Assembly (NCBI RefSeq): GCF_030408355.1
Contig: NZ_CP046606.1
Coordinates: 434,001-498,000 of the forward strand
Reading direction: 5' to 3'
DNA from: Corynebacterium afermentans subsp. afermentans
GTDB lineage: Bacteria; Actinomycetota; Actinomycetes; Mycobacteriales; Mycobacteriaceae
DNA: 64,000 bases
The notes below the pieces were generated by a model that was not told the DNA's origin, ran no database searches, and saw nothing but the letters and a program-made list of their open reading frames with translations. The position numbers and the translations under genes were made by a program. This document shows positions 31,037 through 39,160 of this stretch, in pieces. Position 1 is the stretch's first letter. Every line of letters begins with the position of its first letter.

Positions 31037-32225
31037 CGACATTATCGACCTGCTCGCAGAAACCCCGGCCGACCTTGCCGACCTGCGCCGCCGCCGACCC
31101 GAAGCGGTTGAAAACGCCCAGCGCAGCTTCGCAGCCCTGTTTGAGCCCACCAACCCGACACTCATCGAGGCCCTGCCGGTATCCACCCGCTATGCCGTCG
31201 CCGCCTTCGTCGCCGGCATTTCCGGTGCACAGCGTGCCGCGGAGTTCTACGCGGACTTGCTTGCCGACGAAGACGAGTCGCTCGTTGCCGTGGTCGAAGA
31301 CGCGGTGCGCGCAGGTGTGTCCGCCGGCCCGTACGCGGGCGGGGACTTTGTCACCTTCGGCGACAACGCACTCGCCGTCGCCTTCGACTTCGCCCACCTG
31401 CTGACCTTCCACCCGAAGGACGCCTCGCCCGCAGCGATCGGGCACCTGCAGGAGGTGGGCTACAACGAGAACGCGATTGTCTCGCTCGGTCAGCTCATCG
31501 CCTTTGTGGCGTTCCAGCTGCGTGTCGTGCACGGCGTGCGTGTGCTGGCGGGTGGCGGCGGGGTGCCGGAGGGCGTCGATAGGCGAGCTGGCGTTGCGGA
31601 TCCCGGTTGGGCGCCCGCCGCTGCCACCCTGCAGCCCGAGGTGGTCGCGCCCGAGAAGTTTGTCGCGCACCCGCTGGGGTGGAAGCCGTGGGTGGCGCCG
31701 CTGGAAAAGGGCGAGCTGACCGACGCGCACATTGACGCGCTGATCAAGCCCGAGCGCGCCGACATGGAGTACTTCCGCCTGCTCGCGCGCGACCCGCAGG
31801 CGCTGAAAGCCCGCACGCTGACGGACCTGGACATCTTCTACAACACCGAAGGAGGGCTGGGCCGCGCCGAGCGCGAACTCGCCGCTACTGTGGCCTCGCG
31901 CCTGAACGGCTGCGAGTACTGCGCATCCGTGCACCAGGCACGTTCCAAGGATGAGGGCGGCGACGCGGAGGCCATTGACACGCTTCTCGACGAAGGCGTC
32001 ACCGCCGACCTCTCATCCGATCTGTGGAACGCCATCCGCGACGCCGCGGTGGCGCTGACCCGCACCCCCTACGAGTTCGGCGCGCCGCACGTGGACGCGC
32101 TGCGGGCCGCTGGCCTGGACGACCTGGCGGTGCTGGACGTGGTGAACTCGTCCGCGTTCTTCAACTGGGCGAACCGGCTCATGCTCACCCTCGGCGCGCC
32201 GGATGTGCCGAAGCGTTACCGTTAG
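31026..32225 (+). CDS. Double CMD-domain (alkylhydroperoxidase-like) protein
   Basis: A 399-residue fusion of two AhpD/CMD-like domains. The N-terminal half (residues ~1-180) lacks a CxxC pair. The C-terminal half has the redox motif NGCEYCASVHQARS followed by helical AhpD-like sequence. A Gly-rich linker (GGGGVPEGVDRRAGV) joins them and contains the dispersed GTCGATAGGC motif. The start is TTG (31026 or 31029) after TAGGAGAG. Related bacterial clusters carry two separate CMD proteins beside a peptide-type ABC transporter; here they appear fused. It probably detoxifies a peroxide or reduces a sulfur compound. Confidence 0.78.
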   Translation: MLSNDIIDLLAETPADLADLRRRRPEAVENAQRSFAALFEPTNPTLIEALPVSTRYAVAAFVAGISGAQRAAEFYADLLADEDESLVAVVEDAVRAGVSAGPYAGGDFVTFGDNALAVAFDFAHLLTFHPKDASPAAIGHLQEVGYNENAIVSLGQLIAFVAFQLRVVHGVRVLAGGGGVPEGVDRRAGVADPGWAPAAATLQPEVVAPEKFVAHPLGWKPWVAPLEKGELTDAHIDALIKPERADMEYFRLLARDPQALKARTLTDLDIFYNTEGGLGRAERELAATVASRLNGCEYCASVHQARSKDEGGDAEAIDTLLDEGVTADLSSDLWNAIRDAAVALTRTPYEFGAPHVDALRAAGLDDLAVLDVVNSSAFFNWANRLMLTLGAPDVPKRYR

Positions 32226-32235
32226 CTGGTTTTGG

Positions 32236-32721
32236 CTAGCGCCAGACCAGGTCGTCGTTGCTGTTGGGGCCTGCCGGCGGCTCCGGCTGGCGCGCGTAGG
32301 TGAAGAACCAGACGAAGAAGAACACGGCGAAGCTGAGCAGCGCGCCGCGCAGGTCTGCCGCCTGGTTAAGCGCGGGCAGGCAGATAATCAGGCCGAGAAG
32401 CAGCCACCACCCGGGCTTGCGTTCCTCAATCTCGTGCGGGGTGAGCTGCTCTTTCGGTGTGACGATCGCCTTGGCCGGGGTGATGGTCATGCCCACGCGC
32501 GGCATGACAAACCAGCACAGCAGGTAGGCGAAGATGCCGCCGCCGAAAACGAGGCTGAAGATGACAAACGCGATGCGCATGGCCACCGGGTCCACCTTGT
32601 AGCGCTCACCGGCGCCGACGCAGACACCGGCGATGACGGCGCGCCCACCCTCGTCCTTCGGGATGCGGTACGGGCGCGTGTCCCACATGTGCTTAAGCGA
32701 TGTCGAAGATCCTTGAGCCAT
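32236..32721 (-). CDS. Short PspC-domain membrane protein
   Basis: 161 residues from ATG at 32721 (an ATG three codons earlier, 32730, is possible). The N-terminal PspC domain (DEGGRAVIAGVCVGAGERYKVDP, FGGGIFAYLLCWFVMP) is followed by two more helices, and the protein ends soon after (ARQPEPPAG), with no extracytoplasmic LiaF-like domain. It is a third relative of the two EsrI-like genes 10 kb away, sharing the blocks MWDTRP and TPKEQLT. It may modulate the same system. Confidence 0.8.
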   Translation of the reverse strand: MAQGSSTSLKHMWDTRPYRIPKDEGGRAVIAGVCVGAGERYKVDPVAMRIAFVIFSLVFGGGIFAYLLCWFVMPRVGMTITPAKAIVTPKEQLTPHEIEERKPGWWLLLGLIICLPALNQAADLRGALLSFAVFFFVWFFTYARQPEPPAGPNSNDDLVWR

Positions 32722-32908
32722 ACGTGCCATTATCCGTGGGTTGGTTGGACTTCGCAGCCGGGGTTTCGGCGTGGCGGGGCTGTCTTGCTGTTTGCCGGCT
32801 GCGCCGTGCTGCCGACAGACCCCTAGTGAAAAACCCCGAGTATGCGCCGATTTCGGCCTTAATAGGGCTTTGCTACTAGGTGTCTGTGCGAAGGGGTGCT
32901 CCTGCGGA

Positions 32909-32995
32909 GCTCGAAAGCTACTAGAAAGCTACTCGAAAGGGAATGTTTCTAGGTTGAGCTGCGAAAACTCGTCTACTAGAAAGCCTTTCGAGTAG
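32909..32995. repeat. Intergenic CTACTAGAAAG/CTACTCGAAAG repeat with hairpin
   Basis: An 11-base unit occurs as GCTACTAGAAA then GCTACTCGAAA near 32917-32938, and CTACTAGAAAG recurs at 32973. CTACTCGAAAGG (32929-32940) pairs perfectly with CCTTTCGAGTAG (32984-32995). The stretch lies just beyond the 3' end of the membrane protein at 32998 and upstream of the short PspC gene. It is AT-richer than its surroundings. No coding potential is seen in 32731-32997. Confidence 0.6.
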
Positions 32996-32997
32996 AT

Positions 32998-33414
32998 CTA
33001 CGCGTACGCGAGGCGCCGCGTGCCGTCCACGTGCGGGTACAGCACCCAGGCCGCCGCGGCCGCCAGCACACCCGCGACCCACGCGCCGAGTGTGGGCCAA
33101 CCGGCCAGCGGCGCGAGCATCAGGAGCAGCCACCACAGCATCAGGGGGAGCACCATGCCTATCGACGGCACCCTGGCCACGTTCTTCTCATCCGCAAACG
33201 CCCTGAGCTGTTTGCGGTAGGGGTGCAGCAGCGTCACGGCGACGGCGGCAACGACGCACAGAATCGCCACGACTGCTTTGACACTCAGCGGCGCCTGCGA
33301 GGCCATCACGCCGACGGACCCGCCCACGCCGAGCGAACCCAGTGCCCGGACGACGGTCGGGGTGGGGATCGGCGTGACGCGGTTGCGGACCTCTGCTGCG
33401 CTGATGGGGATCAC
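32998..33414 (-). CDS. Small polytopic membrane protein (hypothetical)
   Basis: This 138-residue protein has about four hydrophobic helices (VVAILCVVAAVAVTLL, VLPLMLWWLLLMLAPL, LGAWVAGVLAAAAAWVLYP) and a basic loop HPYRKQLRAFADEKN. I recognise no family. It is divergent from imuA'. It carries a CGTCGATAGGCA 12-mer at 33156, where the codons read V-P-S-I-G-M. Confidence 0.65.
   Translation of the reverse strand: MIPISAAEVRNRVTPIPTPTVVRALGSLGVGGSVGVMASQAPLSVKAVVAILCVVAAVAVTLLHPYRKQLRAFADEKNVARVPSIGMVLPLMLWWLLLMLAPLAGWPTLGAWVAGVLAAAAAWVLYPHVDGTRRLAYA
33156..33167 (-). repeat. Dispersed CGTCGATAGGCA motif
   Basis: Exact 12-mer on the minus strand within the membrane-protein gene. Confidence 0.8.
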
Positions 33415-33519
33415 GAAAGGCGACGTTACCAGGGCACTTCACCGCCCGAATTAATCATGAGTGGGGAGATCATGGATTATTCGTATGGCCCCATGAGCCA
33501 GGTTCTCATGAGGGTGAAG

Positions 33520-33535
33520 TAGAAAACATGTTCGG
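33520..33535. promoter_or_regulatory. LexA (SOS) box upstream of imuA'
   Basis: TAGAAAACATGTTCGG matches 14 of 16 positions of the corynebacterial LexA site TCGAAAACATGTTCGA. It lies 46 bp before the imuA' start, so DNA-damage induction of imuA'-imuB is expected. Confidence 0.78.
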
Positions 33536-33580
33536 CCAGGAGCGTTGCCTGTGTCGGCCCCGGGGTGCATACTGTTTGGC

Positions 33581-34312
33581 GTGAGTGGAACACCTATTCG
33601 AGCTGCGTCGGCAGCGGCGGCAAACCTGGCAGTTGTGGAAGAACCGCCAGCTCAGCCGTCGCGCGTCGACCAGGTCGCCGAGCTGCGCGCCCGCATGGCC
33701 GCTATCGGCGGGGAGGTTCCGCAACAGGTCGTCGAGGATGCGGAGACCCTTGCGGTGGCGGGTGGGCTTTCGCTCGTGCTGCCGAACGGTGGTCTGCCGC
33801 GCCGGGCGGTCACGCACGTCAGCGACACCCCGGCGCTGATCGTGGAGCTCATCGGCCAGGTGGTGCAGGCCGGCGGGCGCGCGGGCGTGGTGGGCTGGCC
33901 GGAGCTGTCGTACGCCAGCATCGACGCAGACGCGATGGAGCGAGTAGTGGCGGTGCCGGACGCGGGCCTCGACGACCTCAGCGTCGCTGGCGTGCTCGCC
34001 GAGGGCCTCGACCTGGTGGTGCTGCGCACCCGCAGCCCGTTCCAGCTCACTCCGGTTCGCGCACGCCCCCTGCTCGCCCGGATCCGGAAAGGTCAGGCCG
34101 CGCTGGTATGCGTGAACGTGGAAGTGCCCTCGCCGGCGCTGACGGTCACGGGCCAGCTCGCGCAGTTCCACGGCATCGGCCGGGGCATAGGCCGCATCAC
34201 GGGCATCGACTTCGACGTCCGCGCGCAAGCCAAGGGATACCGGCCGGCCAGTGCGAGGGTGACGTTGGGCACCGGGGGCGTCGAGAAGCGAAGGCTCCGG
34301 GCCGTCACATGA
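33581..34312 (+). CDS. imuA': Mutasome accessory protein ImuA'
   Basis: A 243-residue RecA-fold accessory factor of the actinobacterial mutasome (Rv3395c class), needed with ImuB and DnaE2 for damage-induced mutagenesis. It has the family-type core LSLVLPNGGLPRRAVTHVS and GRAGVVGWPELSY, but no canonical Walker A. GTG at 33581 gives a start that fits; an in-frame ATG-like extension to 33545 begins inside the likely leader. A LexA box lies upstream and imuB overlaps by four bases. Confidence 0.82.
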   Translation: MSGTPIRAASAAAANLAVVEEPPAQPSRVDQVAELRARMAAIGGEVPQQVVEDAETLAVAGGLSLVLPNGGLPRRAVTHVSDTPALIVELIGQVVQAGGRAGVVGWPELSYASIDADAMERVVAVPDAGLDDLSVAGVLAEGLDLVVLRTRSPFQLTPVRARPLLARIRKGQAALVCVNVEVPSPALTVTGQLAQFHGIGRGIGRITGIDFDVRAQAKGYRPASARVTLGTGGVEKRRLRAVT

Positions 34313-35862
34313 GGGCCGCGGCACTGTGGTTTCCGGACTGGCCGGTGCAGGCGGCGCGGCTGGAATCGGGCGATGAGCTGACAGAACCCATCGCAATCGC
34401 GGCGCAGCACCGGGTAAAGGTGTGCTCGCACGCCGCGCGCCAGGTGGGCATCCGCCGCGGGATGCGGGTGCGCAACGCCCAGGCGGTCGCGCCCGAGCTG
34501 ACGGTGGTAGAGGACAACCCGGACCGCGACGGGCGCATGTTCGCCTCGCTGGCCGCCAGCTTCGACGAGGTCGCCGCCAGCGTGGAGGTGATACGCCCTG
34601 GGCTCGTGGTGGTGGACGTGGACGCCGCGGGCCGCTTCCACGGCAGTGAGGGCAAAGCACTCGAGATGCTTATCGACGCCGCCTCGCGCCGCGGCATCGA
34701 CGCCTTCGCAGGCGCCGCCGACGAGATCGCCACCGCGCTGATCGCCGCGCGCACCTCCCAGGTGATCCCGCCGGGAGGATCGGCCGAGTTTTTGGCAGTG
34801 CAGCCGCTGGGCGTGCTGGTGGCGGAAGAGTCGCTCGCTGCGGACATGGACACCGTCAAAGCGCTGGGGCAGCTTGGCATTTCCACACTCGGGGAGCTGG
34901 CGAAACTGCCGCCGAACGCGGTGACCACCCGTTTTGGCACCAAAGGTATGCGCATCCACCGCATTGCCTCCGCCGCGCCGGACCGCCGCGTCGCCCCGGA
35001 GCTGCCGGTGGAGGACCTCGCCGTGGCGATCACCCCCGAGGACCCGATCGAGCGCGTGGACGCCGCCGCGTTCGCCGCCCGGGCCCTGGCCGCCAGCCTG
35101 CACGAACGACTCAAAGACACCGGCCGCAACTGCCTGCGCCTGAAAGTTATCGCCGAGCTTCACGACGGCTCCCGCGTCGAACGCGTCTGGCGCACTCGCG
35201 AACCGCTCACCGAAGCCGCCACCGCGGACCGCGTGCGCTGGCAGCTCGACGGCTGGCTGACAAACGGCGGCGCCGGCGCAATCACCAGCCTCATCCTCGA
35301 GCCGCTCGAATTCGCCGCGCCCGAACCAGTCGGCGAACTGTGGGCCGACGGCGCCTCCACCGACACCGCGCGCCGGGTGGTGGAGCGCGTCCAATCCCAA
35401 CTCGGCATCGACGCGGTGCTTCAACCGCGGCTCGTCGGCGGGCGCGGGGTGGCCGAGCGCGTGGCGATGGTGCCGTTCGGGGAGGAACCGGAGGACGTCG
35501 ATAGGCAATCGTGGCCCGGTGCGATCCCTCAACCCCTGCCCGCGCGCCTCGGCGGCGGCATCGACCACCCGGCCTCGCGCATCATGCTTATCAACGCTGC
35601 CGGCGCCCCCGTCATCGTCACCGCCGAAGCCCTGCTAAACAGCGAGCCGTACGGACTGGCCTGGGGCGACAAGCGCTACCTCGTCACCGGATGGGCGGGC
35701 CCGTGGCCCGTAGACGCGGACTGGTGGATGCAAACCAAACTGCCCGCAGGCCGCGTCGCGCGCATGCAGGTCGTGGGCCGCGAAGGAGGGGAAGGAGGCG
35801 CCGCGACCGGCTGGCTTTTGGTGTGGAGCCGGCGCAGCTGGCGCGTGGAAGCGGTGTATTAG
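34309..35862 (+). CDS. imuB: Mutasome protein ImuB (non-catalytic Y-family polymerase homologue)
   Basis: A 517-residue Y-family-like protein that bridges DnaE2 to the sliding clamp. The N-terminus AALWFPDWPVQAARLE and the block LVVVDVDAAGRFHG stand where active Y-family enzymes carry catalytic acidic motifs, so it should not polymerise. The helix-hairpin region LGISTLGELAKLPPNAVTTRFG follows. Start ATG 34309 overlaps the imuA' stop. Dispersed motifs are present at 34668 and 35496. dnaE2 lies about 6 kb downstream, separated by unrelated genes. Confidence 0.9.
   Translation: MRAAALWFPDWPVQAARLESGDELTEPIAIAAQHRVKVCSHAARQVGIRRGMRVRNAQAVAPELTVVEDNPDRDGRMFASLAASFDEVAASVEVIRPGLVVVDVDAAGRFHGSEGKALEMLIDAASRRGIDAFAGAADEIATALIAARTSQVIPPGGSAEFLAVQPLGVLVAEESLAADMDTVKALGQLGISTLGELAKLPPNAVTTRFGTKGMRIHRIASAAPDRRVAPELPVEDLAVAITPEDPIERVDAAAFAARALAASLHERLKDTGRNCLRLKVIAELHDGSRVERVWRTREPLTEAATADRVRWQLDGWLTNGGAGAITSLILEPLEFAAPEPVGELWADGASTDTARRVVERVQSQLGIDAVLQPRLVGGRGVAERVAMVPFGEEPEDVDRQSWPGAIPQPLPARLGGGIDHPASRIMLINAAGAPVIVTAEALLNSEPYGLAWGDKRYLVTGWAGPWPVDADWWMQTKLPAGRVARMQVVGREGGEGGAATGWLLVWSRRSWRVEAVY
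35496..35507 (+). repeat. Dispersed CGTCGATAGGCA motif
   Basis: Exact 12-mer within imuB, preceded by CGGAGGA and read as D-V-D-R-Q. Confidence 0.8.
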
Positions 35863-36450
35863 CTACTTCTGCACGATATCCACGACAACGCGCGTGGGAT
35901 CCTTGAGCACCTGCACCGAGTACGGCAGCTCGGAGCGCAGTCCCACCACGACCTGGCTGCGGCCCTCGTACGTGCCCGCGCTGATCACGTCGATGACGTT
36001 GCCGGTGTCGCCCGCCATGGTCACCGGGACGTCGTTGTCCTTGCCCAGCTCAAAGGGGTATACGGTGCCGTCGACGTTGATGTTGAGGAAAAAGTTGCCC
36101 GCCACCTGCAGCGGTTGGCCCACCGTCTCCTGCATCGGGGTGGAGGTGTAGTCCACGAACCAGCCCGGATCGCCGTCGCCTGCCAAGTCCACCACCACGC
36201 GGTCGAAGCCCTCGTGCGCGCCGACGCGCACGCCCACCACGGCCAGGCGCGAGGGCTCGGACGGGCGCTGCGTCTTCGGCGACGAGTCTGCAGCGCCCAG
36301 CGGCTGCGGTTTCTTAGCGGGGGAGGCCAAGCTGCCCGTCAGGGTTTTTCCGGCACCGTCGCCGACGACGCTGCAGGCGCTGCACGCCACAGAAGCAGCC
36401 ACGCACGCGCCCGCGAGCGCCACGCGCGAAAGACCGGAGAATTTAAACAC
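35863..36450 (-). CDS. AMIN-like domain lipoprotein
   Basis: A 195-residue exported protein. The N-terminal signal (VALAGACVAASVACSAC) ends in a lipobox-like Cys at about residue 23-26. A Pro/Ser-rich linker precedes a beta-rich domain with FDRVVVDLAGDGDPGWFVDYTS and RSQVVVGLRSELPYSVQVL, ending TRVVVDIVQK. This pattern matches the actinobacterial AMIN-like domain. It is convergent with imuB, sharing no spacer. Probable cell-envelope role; ligand unknown. Confidence 0.75.
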   Translation of the reverse strand: MFKFSGLSRVALAGACVAASVACSACSVVGDGAGKTLTGSLASPAKKPQPLGAADSSPKTQRPSEPSRLAVVGVRVGAHEGFDRVVVDLAGDGDPGWFVDYTSTPMQETVGQPLQVAGNFFLNINVDGTVYPFELGKDNDVPVTMAGDTGNVIDVISAGTYEGRSQVVVGLRSELPYSVQVLKDPTRVVVDIVQK

Positions 36451-36509
36451 CCAGTCACCGTAGCCAGAGGCCAGGTGAGAACAAAAAGAAAGGAGGCGAA
36501 ATCGTAAAA

Positions 36510-36529
36510 GGTTATTTAACCGTTATAAC
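36510..36529. promoter_or_regulatory. Adjacent palindromes upstream of Apd1-like gene
   Basis: GGTTATTTAACC is directly followed by GTTATAAC, two perfect short palindromes about 60 bp before the Apd1-like gene. The first resembles half of a DtxR site but has the wrong spacer (TT instead of three bases). An unidentified operator is possible. Confidence 0.35.
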
Positions 36530-36589
36530 TTGGAATGATGTCCAAGAGGGTGGCTTACGGGTTAGGGCATGCTTAGCTATGGTGGTGCC

Positions 36590-37468
36590 ATGCAACAACT
36601 GCCCTGCTCTGACGTAGAGGTTGAACCGCTGCCGGGAACCGCCAAACCCGGCTCCGTGTACGTGCTTTTTGAGTGGCCGGAAGCCTGGCCCCGCGACGTC
36701 ATGGGCGACGCCGCCCTCGGCGAGGAGCTCACCGCGAAACTTGGGCCCATGCTCGAAGAGCACGACGCGACGCTACTGCTCATCCGCCACCCAACGCGTG
36801 AGGGCCGCAACATCACCGACCACCACCTCTACCTCGTCTTCGCCGACGAGGCCGTCACTGAGGTCAAACACATTGACAGCCCCGAAGAGCTGCTGGAGCT
36901 GGATCTTTCTGGCCCGGGCCGCAACGGCGCCGAACGCCGCGAGCGCCCGCTGCTGCTGATTTGCACCCACGCTAAGCGCGACCGCTGCTGCGCCGTCAAG
37001 GGGCGCCCGCTGCTCAACGAGCTGCACGCGCGCCACCCGTTCGGCCCCGGCAACGACGTGGTGTGGGAGACCTCCCACATCAAGGGCCACCGCTTCGCGC
37101 CGACGATGCTGCTCCTGCCGTGGGCATACAGCTTCGGGCGCATGAACATTGAGGCCACCGATGCCATGCTTGCCGACGCATCCGCGGGCCGCTACTTCGT
37201 CCCCGGCAACCGTGGCCGCGGCACCCTGGGACCCGCCGAGCAGGTGGCTGAGCTCGCCGCCGCCGCAGAGGTGCCCGGTGCTCGCTACGGTCAGTTCGAG
37301 GTTGCTGCGTTTGACGGTGGCTCCGTCCTGGTCACCGACACTGCAGCTGGCCAGGCGTACGAAGTGCAGCTGGAGCAGCGCCCGGTGTCTGGCGTGGTCG
37401 ACTCGTGCGGAAAGGCGCCGAAGGAGAGCACGGCCTGGGTCGCGGTGTCGGTGACCCCGCGGCGTTAA
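36590..37468 (+). CDS. Sucrase/ferredoxin-like (Apd1-type) [2Fe-2S] protein
   Basis: 292 residues from ATG at 36590; an in-frame ATG at 36569 is less likely. The C-terminal thioredoxin-like half shows ICTHAKRDRCCAVKGRPL and WETSHIKGHRFAPTMLLLP, the Cys and His pairs that ligate a [2Fe-2S] cluster in the Apd1/Aim32 family. No membrane helices. Redox or metal-stress roles are known for eukaryotic relatives; the bacterial substrate is not established. It stands alone between two divergent or convergent neighbours. Confidence 0.8.
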   Translation: MQQLPCSDVEVEPLPGTAKPGSVYVLFEWPEAWPRDVMGDAALGEELTAKLGPMLEEHDATLLLIRHPTREGRNITDHHLYLVFADEAVTEVKHIDSPEELLELDLSGPGRNGAERRERPLLLICTHAKRDRCCAVKGRPLLNELHARHPFGPGNDVVWETSHIKGHRFAPTMLLLPWAYSFGRMNIEATDAMLADASAGRYFVPGNRGRGTLGPAEQVAELAAAAEVPGARYGQFEVAAFDGGSVLVTDTAAGQAYEVQLEQRPVSGVVDSCGKAPKESTAWVAVSVTPRR

Positions 37469-37503
37469 CTTCTCGCTTTCCGCCTTCGGCACCACAACCT
37501 GCG

Positions 37504-37656
37504 GATCTGCTAGTTGTCCAATTCAGCTTTCGCGGCGCTCCTAGCAGATCAGCCCGGTGTTGAAACTCGTGTTCAACACCACCTGGGGAAACGAAAAGTT
37601 GGACACGTGATCTGCTAGTTGTGGATCGGGGCGGTCGGCGACGAACTAGCAGATCA
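37504..37656. repeat. Compound palindromic intergenic element (GATCTGCTAG family)
   Basis: Three hairpins follow each other. GATCTGCTAG (37504) pairs with CTAGCAGATC (37541). GGTGTTGAA (37556) pairs with TTCAACACC (37572). TGATCTGCTAGTT (37608) pairs with AACTAGCAGATCA (37644). In addition TTGTCCAA near 37514 is complementary to TTGGACAC near 37599. It fills the whole gap between two convergent genes. Confidence 0.75.
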
Positions 37657-37676
37657 GGTTTGAGGGTGCGCTGGCG

Positions 37677-38447
37677 CTACATGTACTCGCCCAGGACCTC
37701 CGCCACGGAGCCGATAACGCGGTCCGTGGCCGCGCGCACCTCAGAAGGCGAGTGGTGGAAGCTGTGGGAGACGTCCGCGATGGCGTGCATGGGCAGGTCG
37801 TTCCAAGAATCGCCGAATGTGTAGAGCTGGATGGATTCGCGGGGGAGGCGGAGCTCGTCGAGAAGCTGCAAGATCCCTGCGCCCTTGGAGCGCCCCGGGG
37901 CCATGAGATCGATGTAGTCCTGGTTCTGCGCGACCTCGACCTCGCCGAGCGTGGACGTCCAGTCGACGACCTCCGCGCGCAGCTCGGCGTTACCAGGCAC
38001 CCAGATGGGCACGACAGCGAAGCGGTGGTCGGGGATGTCCGCGGGAGTCATCTGCGCAAAATGCGCGGTGAAGGTGTGGGTGATGCCGGTGTTGTTTGCG
38101 AACACCCCGTCGACTTGGCCCAGGGTGGTGCCGAAGATGGCCAGGCCGTCGCGGGACCCGAAGGCGTCCAAAGTCGCCTGCAACACGGAGCCTGCGACTT
38201 CGTGGCCGAAGATGAGCTCCCGGTTCGCCCCGTCCGTGGCGGAACCGCCGTTGGACAGCACCTGGTAGTCGAAGGTGAGCCCGCTGCCGCGCATCCCGTG
38301 GGCCAGCGCCGTGCGGGAGCGGCCGGTGGCAGAAAAAGCGAGATGCCCGGCAGCGCGCCACGCATCTATCGCGGCGATGTCCTCCTCGCGGAAGCCGTGG
38401 GGAGGGTGGTGGAGAGTGCCATCGAAGTCGAACGCCGCAACCTTCAT
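37677..38447 (-). CDS. HAD-superfamily (Cof-type, subclass IIB) phosphatase
   Basis: A 256-residue phosphatase. Motif I is AAFDFDGTLHHPP, motif II the SATGRSR region, motif III a Lys in PGRSKGAGILQLL, and motif IV TFGDSWNDLPM, the Cof-type arrangement. Start ATG 38447 (MKVAAFDFDG) is chosen; the frame extends upstream into metI and is not expected to be used. Substrate is probably a sugar phosphate or nucleotide. It lies 11 bp after metI and may be cotranscribed with it. Confidence 0.85.
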   Translation of the reverse strand: MKVAAFDFDGTLHHPPHGFREEDIAAIDAWRAAGHLAFSATGRSRTALAHGMRGSGLTFDYQVLSNGGSATDGANRELIFGHEVAGSVLQATLDAFGSRDGLAIFGTTLGQVDGVFANNTGITHTFTAHFAQMTPADIPDHRFAVVPIWVPGNAELRAEVVDWTSTLGEVEVAQNQDYIDLMAPGRSKGAGILQLLDELRLPRESIQLYTFGDSWNDLPMHAIADVSHSFHHSPSEVRAATDRVIGSVAEVLGEYM

Positions 38448-38458
38448 GGCACCCAAAC

Positions 38459-39160
38459 TTACCGGCGCATGACTTTCTTGGACAGCCAGTTGCCCAGGAA
38501 CTGCGCCAGCTGCACGATGACCACGATGACCAGCACCGCAGCCCAGGTGACCTGAGGCTCGAACGCGCGGTAGCCGTACACGATGGCGAAGTCGCCCACG
38601 CCGCCGCCGCCGATGTAGCCGGCCATGGCGGACATGTCGATCACCGCGATGAAGATGAAGGTGTAGCCCAGAATCAGCGGGCCGAGCGCCTCCGGCAGGA
38701 TCACCGAGGTGATAATCTTCCACGGGCTCGCACCCATGGAGCGGGCGGCCTCGATCACGCCCGGGTCAATGGCCACCAGGTTCTGCTCCACGATGCGAGC
38801 AACGGTGAACGTGGCGGAAAAGCACATCACAAACGTGGCGGCGGCGCGACCGATGGTGGTGCCCACCACCTGCAGGGTCAGCGGGTAGAGCATCGCGATC
38901 ATGATGATGAACGGGATGGGGCGGAAGAAGTTCACCGCCACGTTGATGATGGTGTACACCGCCTTGTTCTTCAGGATGCCGCCCGGGCGGGTGGTGTACA
39001 AAAACAGGCCTAAAAGCAGGCCGAAGAACCCGCCGACGACCATGGTGATGGCCACCATCCACAGTGTGTCGCCAATGGCTTCGAGGAAGGCGGGGCCGAG
39101 GGTGTCCCAGTTCGGCTCGGCGAGGATGTACTCGGTTACGCCAGTGTTCAACGCGGTCAT
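38459..39160 (-). CDS. metI: Methionine ABC transporter permease MetI
   Basis: A 233-residue inner-membrane permease with about five helices. The cytoplasmic loop EAARSMGASPWKIITSVILPEA is the EAA motif, and AVIDMSAMAGYIGGGGVGDFA is the MetI-type block. Its start overlaps metN by four bases. It forms the channel for D/L-methionine uptake with MetN and the two MetQ proteins. Confidence 0.93.
   Translation of the reverse strand: MTALNTGVTEYILAEPNWDTLGPAFLEAIGDTLWMVAITMVVGGFFGLLLGLFLYTTRPGGILKNKAVYTIINVAVNFFRPIPFIIMIAMLYPLTLQVVGTTIGRAAATFVMCFSATFTVARIVEQNLVAIDPGVIEAARSMGASPWKIITSVILPEALGPLILGYTFIFIAVIDMSAMAGYIGGGGVGDFAIVYGYRAFEPQVTWAAVLVIVVIVQLAQFLGNWLSKKVMRR

Noticed and set aside
36504..36522. 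DtxR iron box before the Apd1-like gene
   Set aside because: GGTTA and TAACC arms are present, but the spacer is two bases rather than three and the outer positions do not match.
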